Shown piece by piece: positions 6,413 to 6,726 of a stretch of DNA of 6,726 nucleotides (positions within the stretch are counted from its first letter, which is position 1; each line of letters opens with the position of its first letter). Made by a program: the position numbers and the translations under genes. The notes beneath the pieces are model-generated. The model was given only the letters and a program-made list of their open reading frames with translations. It was not told the origin of the DNA and searched no databases. Source of the stretch: Bacteroidales bacterium (GTDB taxonomy: Bacteria; Bacteroidota; Bacteroidia; Bacteroidales; JAGOPY01); NCBI GenBank assembly GCA_030638325.1, contig DAOWEV010000206.1:1-6726 (forward strand). The letters are read 5' to 3'.

Positions 6413-6475
6413 GTTGCAGGTTGCAGGTTGCGGGTTGCAGGTTCTCAACTTGCAACCCGTAACATGCAACAGTTA
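6413..6475. repeat. Heptad hairpin (GTTGCAG units) in the GH13 leader
   Basis: Four tandem heptads GTTGCAG, GTTGCAG, GTTGCGG, GTTGCAG (6413-6440) are followed by GTTCTCA and then inverted units. The 22-base arm 6420-6441 pairs with 6449-6470 across the 7-base loop 6442-6448, with one true mismatch and two positions that would be G-U pairs in RNA. The stem would lie in the 5' untranslated region of GH13 if transcription starts upstream of it, where it could affect translation or processing. It is equally likely to be a dispersed intergenic repeat. Confidence 0.8.
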
Positions 6476-6556
6476 ATTCATTCTCACCAATGGTGGTTTT
6501 AGTTCGACACTTGCTTTGAAATAACATAGACTCAATAAAGTTTATTTTTGCCTGAG

Positions 6557-6564
6557 CAAAATTA
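6557..6564 (-). promoter_or_regulatory. Possible Bacteroidota -7 box for the GH13 gene set
   Basis: On the minus strand this reads TAATTTTG, matching the Bacteroidota -7 consensus TAnnTTTG, about 200 bp upstream of the GH13 start. No convincing TTTG -33 box sits at the usual 19-21 bp spacing; the nearest is TTTA at about 24 bp. The box is embedded in the palindrome TTTTGC-CTGA-GCAAAA (6546-6561). A plus-strand TATTTTTG (6543-6550) lies on the other side, so the direction is ambiguous. Confidence 0.25.
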
Positions 6565-6635
6565 CTATTTTCGTGATAAGCTTTAGGCTAAATATTATTT
6601 TGATGTGCTGGGGATAAATATAAAACTTAGCAAAA

Positions 6636-6720
6636 AATCCCGAAGGGATTGAACAATAATAACCGTATGCGAAGCATACGGAAACAAACGAAATAATAAT
6701 CAGAACCCCGAATGGGGTTC
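6636..6720. repeat. Three consecutive hairpins sharing a GAA loop
   Basis: Hairpin 1 is AATCCC-GAA-GGGATT (6636-6650), hairpin 2 is CCGTATGC-GAA-GCATACGG (6663-6681), and hairpin 3 is GAACCCC-GAAT-GGGGTTC (6703-6720). The stems are perfect but unrelated, while the loop is always GAA or GAAT. The linkers are A-rich with similar words (aacaataataa, aaacaaacgaaataataat, aacaaa). They resemble multi-hairpin intergenic repeats seen in Bacteroidota genomes. The array may continue beyond the window edge. Confidence 0.75.
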
Positions 6721-6726
6721 AACAAA

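Larger units (their letters stand above)
6359..6726. other. Gene-free right flank upstream of GH13
   Basis: No gene is visible in these 368 bp on either strand. From left to right the flank holds the AT-rich leader of the GH13 gene, a heptad-based hairpin at 6413-6475, a TTTTGC/GCAAAA palindrome at 6546-6561 overlapping promoter-like boxes, and three consecutive hairpins with GAA loops at 6636-6720. It should contain the promoter of the minus-strand gene set. Confidence 0.7.

Noticed and set aside
6636..6726. Possible CRISPR array at the right edge
   Set aside because: The repeated element is a hairpin layout with different stem sequences, not a constant 24-37 bp repeat with unique spacers, and no cas gene is present.
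6359..6726. Riboswitch or tRNA upstream of GH13
   Set aside because: The hairpins do not assemble into a known riboswitch fold that I can recognise, and there is no cloverleaf with a T-loop or CCA end.

Overview
The window looks like a chromosomal segment of a Bacteroidota bacterium, probably Bacteroidales-like and environmental. The reasons are: genes without Shine-Dalgarno sequences behind AT-rich leaders, AT-rich gaps packed with small palindromes, a TAnnTTTG-type promoter candidate, and a relic of an RHS/YD-repeat protein whose KDHLG core is of the Bacteroidota style. This placement comes from sequence style, not from a database search.

All three intact genes lie on the minus strand and read right to left. 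First is a GH13 alpha-amylase-family glucosyltransferase or isomerase (6358 to 4655). After a 275-bp gap comes a 1054-residue fusion of a beta-phosphoglucomutase-like HAD domain with a GH65 disaccharide phosphorylase (4379 to 1215). Only 4 bp further on is a small P-loop kinase of the uridine kinase/phosphoribulokinase type (1210 to 569). The likely theme is intracellular alpha-glucoside metabolism. GH13 would make or rearrange an alpha-glucosyl disaccharide. GH65 would phosphorolyse it to beta-glucose 1-phosphate plus a sugar. The attached HAD domain would convert beta-glucose 1-phosphate to glucose 6-phosphate. The kinase could phosphorylate the released sugar, but that last step is a guess. 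None of the three proteins shows a signal peptide, so the pathway should be cytoplasmic.

The gaps are the unusual part. Positions 1-568 hold a cluster of short palindromes and, at the right edge, a plus-strand RHS relic that runs into the 3' end of the kinase gene. The gap at 4380-4654 holds arrays of 7-bp units (GATTAAC and variants), two of them forming a large inverted repeat with 25-bp perfect arms and a third degenerate copy inside. The 368 bp at 6359-6726 hold another heptad-built hairpin with a different unit (GTTGCAG) and then three consecutive hairpins that share a GAA loop but have unrelated stems. No tRNA, rRNA, CRISPR array or intact mobile element is visible.
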